Positions 1 through 6,064 of a stretch of 10,097 nt of DNA are shown piece by piece. Position numbers and translations under genes: made by a program. The notes below the pieces were generated by a model. The model made no database searches and had not been told where the DNA came from. It saw only the letters and a list, made by a program, of their open reading frames with translations. Position 1 is the stretch's first letter; every line of letters begins with the position of its first letter. The stretch comes from Candidatus Portnoybacteria bacterium CG08_land_8_20_14_0_20_40_83 (GTDB lineage Bacteria; Patescibacteriota; Minisyncoccia; Portnoybacterales; GWB1-42-6), in NCBI GenBank assembly GCA_002774415.1, contig PEYL01000028.1, positions 1 through 10,097 on the forward strand, in the 5' to 3' direction.

Positions 1-2
1 TA

Positions 3-470
3 GTAAAAACTAATTCAACCAACATTATGCAAACATTAGCGGAAAAGAGATTAAACCCGAACAACCATCACTTGTCACCAGACGCGAAAAAGCATCTCCG
101 ATGGCTATACCTCCTCTACTATGAAAAAAAGGGAGGGTTCAACGACCTGCAACAACAAAAAGAAGCGACAAGAAAATGGGAAAACAATTACAATTTTAAA
201 CGTCCGCATCAGGCGTTGGAATATCTTACTCCGATGGAATTCTACGCTCTTTGGAAAAAGAACCTGGAGAAAGCAGGCGCCATCGCGGAAAAATGGCAGG
301 AGTATTTAAGGAAACAGAGACTGCGACTGACAAGAGCAAGAAGAATAAAGAAAAAAGAGCAAATTGATACCTTAATGATGTTTATCGACGCTAAATTAAA
401 ACGAAACAAACAAGAAGTCGAAGACGTTAAATTACAATTAATTGACTGTAAATTATGTTCCGCAGCTTAA
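3..470 (+). CDS. C-terminal part of a DDE integrase/transposase-like protein (5' end outside window)
   Basis: The reading frame is open from the left edge of the window, so the gene probably begins outside it; the first ATG inside is at 27 and gives 147 residues. Around residues 53-71 from that ATG is the signature of the end of an rve-type integrase core: N-Y-N-F-K-R-P-H-Q-A-L followed by L-T-P-M-E-F, which matches the N..RPH.AL...TP pattern of IS3/IS481-like transposases. The rest is a Lys/Arg-rich, probably helical tail. The catalytic D, D and E residues are not visible in this part, so activity cannot be judged. The gene converges on the rodA-like gene with only 10 bp between the stops and no terminator hairpin. 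It could be an IS remnant or the end of an intact gene. The family assignment rests on one motif and is tentative. Confidence 0.5.
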   Translation, partial: VKTNSTNIMQTLAEKRLNPNNHHLSPDAKKHLRWLYLLYYEKKGGFNDLQQQKEATRKWENNYNFKRPHQALEYLTPMEFYALWKKNLEKAGAIAEKWQEYLRKQRLRLTRARRIKKKEQIDTLMMFIDAKLKRNKQEVEDVKLQLIDCKLCSAA

Positions 471-480
471 ACATAAAAAT

Positions 481-1575
481 TCAAGCCCTTTTTGCTACCA
501 AGCTCTGGACAATTCCCAATGCTAAAAAATGAGTCAAAAGGCCGCTGCCGCCATAGCTGACAAATGGCAGGGAAATTCCGGTTATTGGCAGAAGGCCGAG
601 CGCTACGCTGATATTTATAAAAACCTCGGCAAAAATCATGAGACACACGCCGGCTGAAAAAATGCGTGAAAAATTATTTGTGCTTTTTAAAGAAATTTTT
701 ATCAGGCGGAAAAATATCACTGAATATACGCCGAGTAAAAATAGCACACCGACAAATCCCCATTCTTCAGCATAGGCGGCAAAAATAAAATCACTGTGTT
801 TTTCCGGCAAAAAATCAAGCCGGCCCTGGATTCCCTGGCCCAAACCGCGGCCAAAAATTCCGCCCTCGCCAATAGCAATTTTTGACTGGATGAGATTGTA
901 GCTCGTTCCGAAAGGATCACGCTGAGGGTTCAAAAAGGTCAAAATTCTGTCTTTTTGATAGGGTCTCAAAGCGCTTGTCCAGGCAAACCCAAATACCAAG
1001 CCTGCCACAAGCAAAACTAAAACCAAATGCCTGATTTTTATACCGGCTAAAATTACAAGACCTATCCATATTGCCCCAAGGATGATCGCGGAACCAAGGT
1101 CAGGCTGAAACAAAATCAGGCTGGCAGGCAAAAGGACATAAACTCCCGATGCAATAATATGACGAATGCGAAACATTTCTACATGCCTGAGCGAAAAATA
1201 TTTGGCCAATATCAAAATTATAACCAACTTCGCCAATTCAACCGGCTCAAAGCCTATTTCACCCACTTTGAGCCAGCTTAAAGTGCCTCTGGTTATCTTG
1301 CCGAAAATTAAAGTGGAAACTAAAAGCGCAATTACCAATAAATAAATCGCAATTAAAAAAGAAGGGTAATTTTTGAAAATTCTTGTATCTAAAAAACTTA
1401 TTGTCGCCATTGCAGCCAGCCCCAAAATAACGAAAAAAACCTGCTTTTGAAAAAAAATAAAGCCAGGTTTCCCGTAATTTATGCTGTAAAGGGTCAGCAA
1501 GCTCAAAGCGCAAAGGACTAAAACCGCACCGATTAAAATCCAGTCAAATTTTTTTAATTGGGATGCAAAATTCAT
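481..1575 (-). CDS. rodA: RodA/FtsW-family SEDS peptidoglycan glycosyltransferase
   Basis: This 364-residue polytopic membrane protein has about ten hydrophobic segments. SEDS proteins polymerise lipid II into glycan strands and work with a class B penicillin-binding protein. Family landmarks are visible in order: PVELAK near residues 111-116, FQPDLGSA at 156-163, the long loop with QSKIAIGEGGIFGRGLGQG at 230-248, LPEKHSDFIFA at 256-266, and the C-terminal ISLPFVSYGGSG at 334-345. Asp262 in the HSDF motif corresponds to the conserved catalytic/essential Asp of RodA. The QSKIAIG loop fits RodA (elongation) better than FtsW (division), but the two are hard to separate by eye. The start codon overlaps the upstream stop in ATGA, indicating translational coupling with 1572-2393. 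The length is normal for RodA and no defect is visible. Confidence 0.93.
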   Translation of the reverse strand: MNFASQLKKFDWILIGAVLVLCALSLLTLYSINYGKPGFIFFQKQVFFVILGLAAMATISFLDTRIFKNYPSFLIAIYLLVIALLVSTLIFGKITRGTLSWLKVGEIGFEPVELAKLVIILILAKYFSLRHVEMFRIRHIIASGVYVLLPASLILFQPDLGSAIILGAIWIGLVILAGIKIRHLVLVLLVAGLVFGFAWTSALRPYQKDRILTFLNPQRDPFGTSYNLIQSKIAIGEGGIFGRGLGQGIQGRLDFLPEKHSDFIFAAYAEEWGFVGVLFLLGVYSVIFFRLIKISLKSTNNFSRIFSAGVCLMIFAEVFINISVALGLLPITGISLPFVSYGGSGLLTHFLALGIVQSLVAKRA

Positions 1576-2393
1576 TGTTCCTGCGGTACTCCATAAACGC
1601 GCATATAATTATCGTCAGAAAAAAGATTTGTTTCGGCCTGCATGTCAAAAAATTTAACTTCTCCCGCGATTGGCGAAAACCAGCGGACAGAAAAATAGCG
1701 CTCTTCTCCTGCCTTCAGTGTCCTCATTTCACTTTTTGCAGCACCGATTAATTTTGAATTACTGTCAAATAACACAATATCTGCATCTACTTTATCAAAC
1801 CCAAACGTTGTGCTGTTTTTAACAACACCCGATGCCTCGGCAAAAAAGTTTGTTTCATTGCGAATCTCAAATTTTTTGCCTTTTACGTAAATATCAGGTG
1901 TCTGATAATTTTTAAGTTTGAGCCAGCTTAAATTTTCTCCCGTATCAATTTTTATCTGGACCGAATCAATCTGGCCCTGGCCCTGAAAATTATTTTCAAT
2001 AATATATTTGGTGCTATTTGGCAGAATAAAAGTCATTCCGGATTTTTTGCCGACAATCTGGCCGCTTTTATCTTTTAACTGAAACTCATACTTAACTCCG
2101 GGATTTCCAAAATTGGGATTGGGGTTTCTGATTTTTGCCGCCAGGTCATAAACGCCGGGCACGAGCGGGATAACCTGCGTCCAAACGACTTCAACTTCTT
2201 TCAATGTTTTTATTTCGCAAGACACGCATTGACTTCCCCCGCAATCAATTTCTTCCTCGTCCTGGTTTTTTATTCCATCAAAACAAGTCGGCCCGGGTTT
2301 TAAAAAAACATAATAAACTCCCACTCCAACCAGCGCCAAAAATAAAATTACGATTATTGAAATAGTAATCTGTTTGCGGATTCGATAAGCCAT
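1572..2393 (-). CDS. Membrane-anchored extracytoplasmic protein with Cys-rich linker, function unknown
   Basis: This 273-residue protein has a basic N-terminus (MAYRIRKQ) and one strong hydrophobic segment at about residues 9-31, so it is probably a single-pass protein with its bulk outside the membrane. Immediately after the segment, at about residues 36-60, is a compact acidic cysteine cluster (C-DGI-NQDEEE-DCGG-C-C). This pattern recurs in surface proteins of uncultured bacteria and suggests a disulfide- or metal-stabilised knob. The remainder is rich in beta-type sequence and looks like two Ig-like/FxLYD-like domains: one around NPNPNFGNPGVKYEFQLKD, the second around residues 180-270 with ASGVVKNSTTFGFDKVDADIVLFD. 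No catalytic motif is seen. It overlaps rodA by 4 nt, so a role linked to the envelope or cell-wall synthesis is inferred from context only. No Shine-Dalgarno precedes the ATG. Confidence 0.8.
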   Translation of the reverse strand: MAYRIRKQITISIIVILFLALVGVGVYYVFLKPGPTCFDGIKNQDEEEIDCGGSQCVSCEIKTLKEVEVVWTQVIPLVPGVYDLAAKIRNPNPNFGNPGVKYEFQLKDKSGQIVGKKSGMTFILPNSTKYIIENNFQGQGQIDSVQIKIDTGENLSWLKLKNYQTPDIYVKGKKFEIRNETNFFAEASGVVKNSTTFGFDKVDADIVLFDSNSKLIGAAKSEMRTLKAGEERYFSVRWFSPIAGEVKFFDMQAETNLFSDDNYMRVYGVPQEQ

Positions 2394-2400
2394 TAATTAC

Positions 2401-2448
2401 ATTATACCGCATACCGCCAAAATAAAAAACCGCAAATATTTTTGTCAA
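2401..2448 (-). promoter_or_regulatory. Candidate promoter(s) for the 1572-2393/rodA operon
   Basis: On the minus strand a perfect TATAAT (complement of 2401-2406) ends 7 nt before the ATG at 2391-2393, so initiation there would fall at or next to the start codon and give a leaderless mRNA. It has no good -35 box at 17 nt. A perfect TTGACA (complement of 2443-2448) lies further up and can be paired with TATTTT at an 18-nt spacing, which would leave a leader of about 20 nt, also without a ribosome binding site. Confidence 0.5.
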
Positions 2449-2473
2449 CAAAAAATCCCGCGCAATTGCGTGC
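2449..2473 (-). terminator. Possible rRNA-operon terminator after 5S
   Basis: Just downstream of 5S on the minus strand is a small GC palindrome (CGCAATTGCG, 2461-2470) followed by CGGGA and six T residues (complement of 2450-2455). The stem is short and imperfect, so termination may be leaky, or the T-run may work together with the closing 5S helix. Confidence 0.4.
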
Positions 2474-2590
2474 TTTGGTGGCGACTACCTACTTTCTCCG
2501 GGAAACCCGAATATCATCGGCCTTGGTGTATTTCACTGCTGTGTTCGGAATGGGAACAGGTGGGACAACACCAGTATAATCGCCACCAAA
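2474..2590 (-). rRNA. rrf: 5S ribosomal RNA
   Basis: The minus strand reads as a complete 5S rRNA of about 117 nt. The two ends form helix I (TTTGGTGGCG with CGCCACCAAA). The loop B/C signature CCCATTCCGAACACAG and the GGTAGTCGCC 3' end are present. It lies about 230 nt downstream of the 23S 3' end in the same orientation, as in a normal 23S-5S order. Confidence 0.95.
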
Positions 2591-2651
2591 ATATACAATT
2601 GGCGGGAATTTAATTTATCCTGAACAAGGCGCATTTGCGCCGCGTCAAAGG
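2591..2651 (-). other. 5S-23S spacer with a processing hairpin
   Basis: This short spacer between 5S and the long inverted-repeat arm contains one perfect GC hairpin at 2628-2641 (GGCGCA/TGCGCC). It is a plausible RNase E/III processing landmark; no gene is present. Confidence 0.45.
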
Positions 2652-2830
2652 AAAGAATCAAAGAAAGTTAATGGTTACTTAATTAGTCCATCGCGCTTCG
2701 CGCTTGAAGCGACACCGATACACGGACTTCACCCGGATTACCCGGATGAATTTATCCGTGTCATCCGGGTGTTTAATCCGGATTATCCGGGTCGCTGGCG
2801 AGCGAAGCGAGCAGAAATTTAGGCAGATGG
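2652..2830 (-). repeat. 179-bp inverted repeat, arm at the 23S 3' side
   Basis: This arm is the exact reverse complement of 9353-9531; I compared it base by base and found no mismatch over 179 bp. In the rRNA precursor the two arms would pair and loop out the whole 23S, as the usual 23S processing stem does, but far longer than usual. The last ~10 bp are the 5'/3' terminal helix of mature 23S itself. The middle (about 2730-2793) is built of CCGGAT/ATCCGG words that recur in the helix-45 insertion at 7567-7635. Confidence 0.93.
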
Positions 2831-2934
2831 ATGATTTATTAGTACTCCTCGGCTTAATCCGTTGCCGGACTTACACCTAGAGCCTATCAACCTTGTAGTC
2901 TTCAAGGAATCTACGATACCTAATCTTGGGGTCT

Positions 2935-2965
<31 letters not shown>

Positions 2966-3250
2966 AGTTCCATACATAGCTACTCAGCAGTGCACTTGGC
3001 AGTGCAGCTGATACACCAGAGGTATGTTCTTTGAGGTCCTCTCGTACTATCAAAGACTCCCCTCAAGTATCCACGCCTGCAGCAGATAGAGACCAACCTG
3101 TCTCACGCATAATTGTCACTTATTACTAAGTGTATGGACTATACCATCATCCTATTTATGGATGATCGACGTGTTAGTCACATTTTCCAATGTGACTCTC
3201 GTCCCGCACTTTACGGGACTCAGTCTCTACGGGGTCATGAAAATAAATTA

Positions 3251-3347
3251 AAAATGTAAAATGCAAATATCAAAATGACAATACAAAATTTAAAATTTTT
3301 AATTTTAAACTGCAATTTTACATTTTGATTTTTGATATTTAAATTAT
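3251..3347. repeat. AT-rich palindromic repeat in the L2593 intron
   Basis: The left half AAAATGTAAAATGCAAATATC is mirrored by the right half GATATCAAA-type words (ATTTTACATTTTGATTTTTGATATT), with an AATTTTAAA-rich centre. It belongs to the same family as 8507-8610 in the helix-25 insertion and extends the intron's P6-side stem. Confidence 0.75.
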
Positions 3348-3456
3348 TTCAGACTTCCCTCGGTATTACCCTCGCGTTCAGGTTGTAAACGCGTTCGGGC
3401 TTCACCGATATGAGTCAATTTTTTACCAGTTGAGAAAACACAATCCTATATTCCGT

Positions 3457-3605
3457 GTCATTCCCGCGAAAGCGGGAATCCAGGTTAGTTCCCTCTCTTA
3501 ATATAAGAGAGGGGTAGGGTGAGTTATAATTCATAACTCCTCCCAACCTCCTCTTATCTTAAGAGGAGGCGAAGAATCTGGATTCCGTGTCAAGCACGGA
3601 ATGAC
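3457..3605. repeat. MITE-like palindromic element, interrupted by a second repeat
   Basis: The outer ends are GTCATTCCCGCGAAAGCGGG (from 3457, then AATCCAG) and CTGGATTCCGTGTCAAGCAC (from 3578, ending GGAATGAC at 3605). Each is itself a hairpin, and together they form the ATTCC...GGAAT type of dispersed repeat familiar from many bacterial genomes. A second repeat (3491-3569) sits inside it. The whole lies in the L2593 intron P2 loop. Confidence 0.8.
3491..3569. repeat. Triple-hairpin repeat, copy A (nested)
   Basis: Three adjacent hairpins: CCTCTCTTA..TAAGAGAGG, then GAGTTAT/ATAACTC, then CCTCCTCTTA..TAAGAGGAGG. The same design recurs at 5890-5977 (copy B), and a shorter relative lies at 8249-8297 (copy C). 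This copy is inserted inside another repeat. Confidence 0.8.
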
Positions 3606-3900
3606 AAACGGGAAATAATAGAACTCTGCTTCCCCAACTGGTTTTTACTCTACGGCATTGCTGCCATAGGCCGCCAAGCTGCCTAACAGTAAACAGCTTT
3701 GGTTGACGGTTTGAACCCAGCTCACGTACCTCTTTAATTGGCGAACAGCCAAACCCTTGGGAGCTTCTTCACCCCCAGGATGAGATGAGCCGACATCGAG
3801 GTGCCGAACAGTATCGTCGATATGGACTCTTGGATACTACCAGCCTGTTATCCCCGGAGTAGCTTTTGGCCGATGATCTTCCGCCTTCCTACGAAGAACC

Positions 3901-4079
3901 ACTGCAAAGCAGTGGAAATCCAAAATCCTAAATTCTAAATCCTAAACAAATTCAAATGTTCAAAATTCAAATGTCTGAAAACAATTAGGTTTTGAATTTT
4001 GGTCATTTGGATTTTGATATTGTTTCGGATTTCGTGCTTTGAATTTCGTGCTTCCATTGCTTTGCAATGGTATTGCGGT
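3901..4079 (-). repeat. Repeat insertion in 23S close to helix 88 (E-site region)
   Basis: The conserved 23S sequence is interrupted between AGAACC (3895-3900, + strand) and CGGTTCACTA (4079-4088), equivalent to about E. coli 2396-2399 by hand alignment. The insert is closed by two related self-complementary words, CCACTGCAAAGCAGTGG (3899-3915) and CCATTGCTTTGCAATGG (4054-4070), which can also pair with each other with one mismatch. Between them is an AT-rich palindromic repeat built of CCTAAATTCTAAATCC and CAAATGTTCAAAATTC words. No group I core motif or ORF is seen, so it looks like an expansion or an excised spacer rather than an intron. Confidence 0.7.
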
Positions 4080-4526
4080 CGGTTCACTAAGTTCCGCTTT
4101 CGCGACTGCGCGACCTGTCGGTCTTGCAGTAAAGCTGGCTTATGCCTTTGCGCGTCCAGGCCGATTTCCATCCGGCCCAAGCCAACCTTGATAAACGCCT
4201 CCGTTACTCTTTTGGAGGCAAGCGCCCCACTTAAACTGCCCACCAGGCACTGTCTCCCCCATTTTATTAAAATAGGGAATTAGTGAAAATCGTCTAAAAG
4301 ATGGGTGTTTCATTGGCGGATCCGTCCTGGCCGAAACCAGAACTTCAAATCCTCCCCACTACGCTACGCATTTAAACGAAAGACACAATACCAAGCTGCA
4401 GTAAAGCTTCCGGGGTCTTTTCGTCTAGCTGCAGGTACCCGGCATCTTTACCGGGATTGCATTTTCACCGAGCTCCTCGTTGAGACAGTCCCCAAGTCGT
4501 TACGCTTTTCATGCGCGTCAGAACTT

Positions 4527-5282
4527 CACGTTATCCATAATTTCTTATGGCGTAGACTATATCTTCATCTATAATAATTCTTTTTGAATTTCGTTTTGCT
4601 GATATTTTCTTTTACCGCTTTGATTCATCTGGTAGGCAAGCCGGACAATTTTTGCTAATCCAACTTTTTCCAAATGTTTTCTTCTTGAAATCATTTCACA
4701 AATTTTCGCGAAAGATTCAAAATCTTTTTTCTTGCCTGACAGCAAAGGATATTTTTTGAAATGCGGAATTACTTTCTTAATAAGATCATTAATGCCTCTG
4801 ACTTCGTATTTTAATGTCTTATCTGAATAATCTCGTCTGATATTTCCGCAATCAAAATATTGTTTTAGTAGATTTATGACTTCTGACCGGTCATAGTTTT
4901 GCCCTACGGCGAAACTGGGTTTTGTTTCCCAACCAATCAAAAGTTTTTTCCGTTTTGAAAACGAAATACTAAAACATCCTTCACCATCGACATAACCGGT
5001 AATATATTCAGCAATATTTCTTTTAGAATTATTTAGCGCCGGCATATTATAGTAGTCATAATAACTTTATTATAGCATCTACTATCTCTGTCGCCAATAG
5101 TTATTGGCGACTTCAGTCGTTACGGGGTCAACCGAAGCACATAAAATTTATGTGCTTCGGCGACTTCCCACGGTATTGTCCTGTCTTCGTCGCCCCGCCC
5201 TTGAAGCGAGGCTCTGGCGAGGATTTCACCGTTATAAGCCGGATTTGTTATCTCCGTTGCCGGAGAAACAGGCAACTTTCTT
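4527..5282 (-). ncRNA. Group I intron at 23S site L1951 with homing endonuclease gene
   Basis: This 756-nt intron lies between exon ends TTGTCAGGT and AAGTTCTGACG, i.e. after the U equivalent to 1951, a site also used in Coxiella burnetii. P1 is clear: exon CAGGU pairs with intron GCCUG, ending in the U-G pair. The intron ends in G. P7' is GATATAGTCT, followed by a P9 hairpin CCATAA-GAAA-TTATGG with a GNRA tetraloop. The endonuclease gene fills the P8 loop: its start codon lies in the proposed P3' strand (TATAATATGCCGG, which pairs with CCGGCTTATA near the intron 5' part) and its stop is 42 nt before the intron end. Confidence 0.88.
4569..5045 (-). CDS. LAGLIDADG homing endonuclease of the L1951 intron
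   Basis: This 158-residue protein has one LAGLIDADG motif, ITGYVDGEG at residues 15-23, in which Asp20 and Glu22 are the conserved acidic positions and Glu22 the expected metal-binding catalytic residue. A single motif and this length fit I-CreI-like enzymes that act as homodimers. Basic residues follow the motif and the C-terminal half has the family's F..KK..F..F..I pattern (GKKKDFESFAKI, about residues 104-115). Its expected role is to cut intronless 23S genes around nt 1951 and so drive intron copying. The gene is on the rRNA strand but has no Shine-Dalgarno before the ATG, so translation is probably weak. The reading frame is intact. Confidence 0.92.
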   Translation of the reverse strand: MPALNNSKRNIAEYITGYVDGEGCFSISFSKRKKLLIGWETKPSFAVGQNYDRSEVINLLKQYFDCGNIRRDYSDKTLKYEVRGINDLIKKVIPHFKKYPLLSGKKKDFESFAKICEMISRRKHLEKVGLAKIVRLAYQMNQSGKRKYQQNEIQKELL

Positions 5283-5302
5283 ACCTGACAAGGAATTTCG
5301 CT
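5283..5302 (-). other. 20-nt 23S micro-exon (E. coli 1932-1951)
   Basis: On the minus strand this reads AGCGAAATTCCTTGTCAGGT, the expected conserved 23S sequence, and it lies between the L1931 and L1951 introns. It supplies both the 3' exon of one intron and the P1 partner of the other. Confidence 0.9.
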
Positions 5303-5375
5303 CAAATGTGTTAATCTGTCCCGAATTTGTGTCGGGGCAACTCTTTATATCGCTATAAAGTTCGGACTATATCTT

Positions 5376-5395
5376 CCCTTCGACTTCGCTCAGGG
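5376..5395. repeat. CCCTGAGC...GTCGAAGGG hairpin repeat in the intron's P8
   Basis: CCCTTCGACTTCGCTCAGGG is a very common dispersed hairpin word in bacterial genomes. Here it lies between P7 and P7' and extends P8 of the L1931 intron. A second form is at 8952-8970 in the 23S exon. Confidence 0.7.
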
Positions 5396-5464
5396 CAAGC
5401 CCCGAATTAGTGAAGGGTCTGGCGTATAGTCTCTGAGGATTCTAATTATTGTTACGAATTTCAC

Positions 5465-5783
5465 ACCTGCGCTTATTAGGAGGGGCATCTTAAAATACTT
5501 GATACCCCTTTTTTTCACCACACTTTTTGGTCTATTTTGTCCGATAACCTTTTAATCTCGTCTTCGGACAAGAGATTCTCCTTTTTAAGGAACGCTATTT
5601 CTACTTTAATTCCTTCGTGCTGAAGAATACCGTTGCGGACCATTATTGAATGTTCAATTCCAGTTATATCAGTTCTCATCGTTTCTTCGGCCACAATAAA
5701 CTTATCGCCCTCTTTCAAAATAATTATAGAGTTCATTCTCTCACCTCCGTAAGAATTTATTTACTCTCCTAATAAGCGCAGGT
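5465..5783 (-). mobile_element. Mini-element copy 1: terminal inverted repeats around a 73-codon ORF
   Basis: The ends are a perfect 18-bp inverted repeat, ACCTGCGCTTATTAGGAG (5465-5482) and its complement (5766-5783). Read on the minus strand the element contains, in order: inverted repeat, Shine-Dalgarno GGAGGTG, a 73-codon ORF (5515-5736), a hairpin GGGGTATC/GATGCCCC (complement of 5482-5489 and 5501-5508) and the second inverted repeat. The same plan is found at 9725-10058. It sits at the tip of the P6-side stem of a group I intron. No target-site duplication is evident. Whether it is DNA-mobile, an RNA domain or both is unknown. Confidence 0.72.
5515..5736 (-). CDS. 73-aa protein of mini-element copy 1, unknown function
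   Basis: This small intact ORF has a strong ribosome binding site (GGAGGTG, complement of 5742-5748, 5 nt before the ATG), unlike the neighbouring endonuclease genes. The sequence begins MNSIIILKEGDKFIVAEE and ends in a charged helix (LLSEDEIKRLSDKIDQKVW); there is no signal peptide, membrane segment or recognisable catalytic motif. By eye it aligns along its length with the equally long protein at 9796-10017: ILK..D[KR][FY]I.AE at the start, IL..EGI in the middle and a final acidic/Leu-rich helix. I do not recognise the family. Its position in an intron where the sister intron has a homing endonuclease makes a mobility or RNA-binding role possible, but this is speculation. Confidence 0.7.
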   Translation of the reverse strand: MNSIIILKEGDKFIVAEETMRTDITGIEHSIMVRNGILQHEGIKVEIAFLKKENLLSEDEIKRLSDKIDQKVW

Positions 5784-5889
5784 ATATTTTTTAAATCTCA
5801 CAACAATAATTAGCCTTTCCTGCTGATTGTCTGGCGTCCCATTCCTTTCGGGACACGCTGAAGAATTGTTACTTATCTATTTTTCTTTT

Positions 5890-5977
5890 CCCTCTCTTAT
5901 TTTAAGAGAGGGTTAGGGTGAGTTAAGTTCAATTAGAATTTAACTCCTCCCACCCTCCTCTTTAAAAAAGAGGAGGA
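5890..5977. repeat. Triple-hairpin repeat, copy B
   Basis: Same design as 3491-3569: CCTCTCTTA-TTT-TAAGAGAGG, then a centre with GAGTTAA and TTTAACTC words, then CCTCCTCTTT-AAAAGAGGAGG. It is inserted between the P3 and P6 strands of the L1931 intron. Confidence 0.8.
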
Positions 5978-6050
5978 GCAAGATAGATGAGTATCATCAG
6001 ACACTCCAGATTTTCCAGCATATAGCCAAATTTTACTAAAGCAGTTTCCT

Positions 6051-6064
6051 ACTTTAACACGGTT
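6051..6064 (-). other. 14-nt 23S micro-exon (E. coli 1918-1931)
   Basis: On the minus strand this reads AACCGTGTTAAAGT, aligned to the E. coli AACGGUCCUAAGGU stretch, with four differences. Its length is exactly the distance between sites 1917 and 1931. The first six bases can close the H69 stem with CGCGGT of the upstream exon. Confidence 0.85.

Larger units (their letters stand above)
3108..3705 (-). ncRNA. Group I intron at 23S site ~L2593, without ORF
   Basis: This 598-nt segment interrupts the exon sequence AAACCGT/CGTGAGACAGG, i.e. after the U equivalent to E. coli 2593, a site also used by the Chlamydomonas chloroplast intron. The intron ends in G, and the 5' exon can pair with GCTGTTT in the intron start as P1, ending in a U-G pair with one mismatch. 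A P2-like stem is formed by 3426-3432 and 3635-3641 (CCAGTTG/CAACTGG), and a P7' strand TATAGTCC is present. Its core (AATACCGAGGGAAGTC) resembles the 1951 intron (AATACCGTGGGAAGTC), so the two are probably relatives. It encodes no endonuclease; its P2 and P6-side loops are filled by palindromic repeats. Confidence 0.8.
5303..6050 (-). ncRNA. Group I intron at 23S site L1931, carrying a mini-element instead of an endonuclease gene
   Basis: This 748-nt intron has 5' exon TTAAAGT and 3' exon AGCGAAATT, i.e. after the U equivalent to 1931 (site also known from Thermotoga and Simkania). P1 is UAAAGU with GCUUUA, ending in a U-G pair; the intron ends in G. P7 strands are GAGACTA (complement 5427-5433) and TAGTCC (complement 5364-5369). 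P3 is TTTGGC/GCCAGA. The P6-side stem is a perfect 12-bp match between 5442-5453 and 5802-5813. Stretches such as ATAAGTAACAAT, CAGGAAAG and GAATCCTCAGAGACTATA are shared with the L1917 intron, so these two are paralogous. The loop inside P6 holds the element at 5465-5783. Confidence 0.88.

Noticed and set aside
2720..2800. CRISPR-like short repeats (CCGGAT words), also at 7567-7635
   Set aside because: Spacing is irregular, words overlap and form palindromes, and there are no spacers of constant size or cas genes.
3901..4079. A fifth group I intron
   Set aside because: No P7-type GACTA/TAGTC pair, no P1 with U-G at the boundary and no terminal G rule could be found; a hairpin-closed repeat explains it better.
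3935..4574. ORFs of 89-102 codons around the helix-88 insertion and downstream 23S
   Set aside because: They run through conserved 23S exon and AT-rich repeat; no protein family signal.
5465..5783. Mini-element as a degenerate homing endonuclease remnant
   Set aside because: The ORF has no LAGLIDADG, HNH or GIY-YIG motif, has its own inverted repeats and RBS, and recurs outside an intron.
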